Source: an uncultured Pseudomonadota bacterium (GTDB lineage: Bacteria > Pseudomonadota > Alphaproteobacteria > Rs-D84). From it: a stretch of 5,210 bases of DNA. The stretch covers positions 1 through 5,210 of the forward strand of contig CAMVAR010000057.1 of the NCBI GenBank assembly GCA_947165555.1, written 5' to 3'. A program made the translations under genes and the position numbers. The notes under the pieces were generated by a model. That model was not told the DNA's origin. It was given only the letters and a program-made list of their open reading frames with translations, and did not search any database. Positions 4,708 through 5,210 of the stretch are shown here, in pieces. Position 1 is the first letter of the stretch. Each line of letters opens with the position of its first letter.

Positions 4708-5210
4708 ATGGATAATGAAAATCTTGAAATAAAATCTGCTTTGCAAACTATTGAATTGTTAAAACAATACAAATCTGCCCAAAACCAAACTGAAAAAGAT
4801 GGTATACTTAAACAAATGGATGATATCGATGGTTTTGCCAACAGGTTATTAACAAAATTTTCACCGGATGAATTGATTACAAAAATTACAAAGGCGATTT
4901 CATTAGACCAATACAGACCAAAAAACTTGCCAATTACATTGTTTGCTGTTAACAAGGATTTGAATTATGTAAATGGTGAATTTGATACGTTTGATAAAGA
5001 ATTAAGCCAAATGTTTAAAAACAATGAAAATCCAGAAAACATACGTGATAAATTCAAAGCAGGAACAGTAAATGTATACATGTTGGCTAAACAATTTTCT
5101 GCCGATTGGATACACAGGTTAAACAATCATAAGGTTTTAGTTGATGCTGCACGCAATGCTAGTGAAGACAATATAATCGATGCTTATAATAAATTATTTG
5201 ATGCCTTAAC
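4708..5210 (+). CDS. Unknown protein, N-terminal 167 residues (3' end outside window)
   Basis: Open from ATG at 4708 to the window edge with no stop. AGGA at 4697-4700 lies seven bases before the ATG, and a strong promoter precedes it. The product begins MDNENLEIKSALQTIELLKQ. It has no signal peptide or hydrophobic segment and is charged and mostly helix-forming, so it is probably cytoplasmic. Conspicuous stretches are SPDELITKITKAISLDQY (about 52-69), FDTFDKELSQMF and YMLAKQFSADWIHRLNNHK. I recognise no family or catalytic motif. Codons are more A/T-rich (TTA and TTG both common for Leu, many AAA, ACA, ATA) than in the barrel genes, where TTA is rare. With the tRNA-end duplication just upstream, this is compatible with acquired DNA, but the contrast with mltG is small. 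The antisense frame over 4689-4955 is a shadow of this gene. Confidence 0.82.
   Translation, partial: MDNENLEIKSALQTIELLKQYKSAQNQTEKDGILKQMDDIDGFANRLLTKFSPDELITKITKAISLDQYRPKNLPITLFAVNKDLNYVNGEFDTFDKELSQMFKNNENPENIRDKFKAGTVNVYMLAKQFSADWIHRLNNHKVLVDAARNASEDNIIDAYNKLFDAL

Noticed and set aside
1..5210. CRISPR array, insertion sequence or toxin-antitoxin pair
   Set aside because: No regularly spaced repeats, transposase or terminal inverted repeats with target duplication, and no recognisable toxin or antitoxin were found.

Overview
The window looks like part of a chromosome from a host-associated, probably uncultured alphaproteobacterium. This is an inference from style: moderately AT-rich DNA, strong use of TTG for leucine in the barrel genes, small secreted proteins of no familiar family, and CCA-encoded tRNA genes. 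No rRNA or species-level marker is present, so the placement is tentative.

Layout, left to right: (1) the 3' end of mltG, the inner-membrane peptidoglycan transglycosylase (1-474, +). (2) Two tandem paralogous outer-membrane beta-barrel genes (723-1490 and 1653-2441, +). Each has its own promoter region, built on a shared 23-bp block, and its own terminator. (3) A 21-bp-stem terminator (2449-2494) that also serves a convergent two-gene unit on the minus strand (3699 down to 2513). That unit encodes two small exported proteins of unknown function with a shared plan (signal peptide, single Cys, Gly/Ala-rich hydrophobic helix, coiled coil), coupled by an ATGA overlap. (4) Upstream of that unit, about 240 nt with no convincing gene (3717-3957, -). 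It folds into a compact multi-hairpin RNA, with an extended -10 promoter at its 5' end and an intrinsic terminator at its 3' end, just before the first gene's ribosome binding site. I read it as an undescribed structured RNA, either a free small RNA or a cis-acting leader/attenuator. (5) Divergent from it, tRNA-Gly(TCC) and tRNA-Tyr(GTA) (4090-4315, +). (6) A 19-nt copy of the tRNA-Tyr 3' end 183 bp downstream (4483-4501), enclosing a short hairpin-rich gene-free segment. It resembles an attachment-site pair, or a decayed second tRNA-Tyr. (7) The start of an AT-rich gene of unknown function (4708 onward, +) that runs off the window.

How the parts fit: mltG and the barrel genes concern the cell envelope, and the two minus-strand proteins are also predicted to be exported, so most of the coding content is envelope-related. 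The strongest candidate for something new is the structured RNA in front of the secreted-protein pair. The tRNA-Tyr 3'-end duplication comes second.
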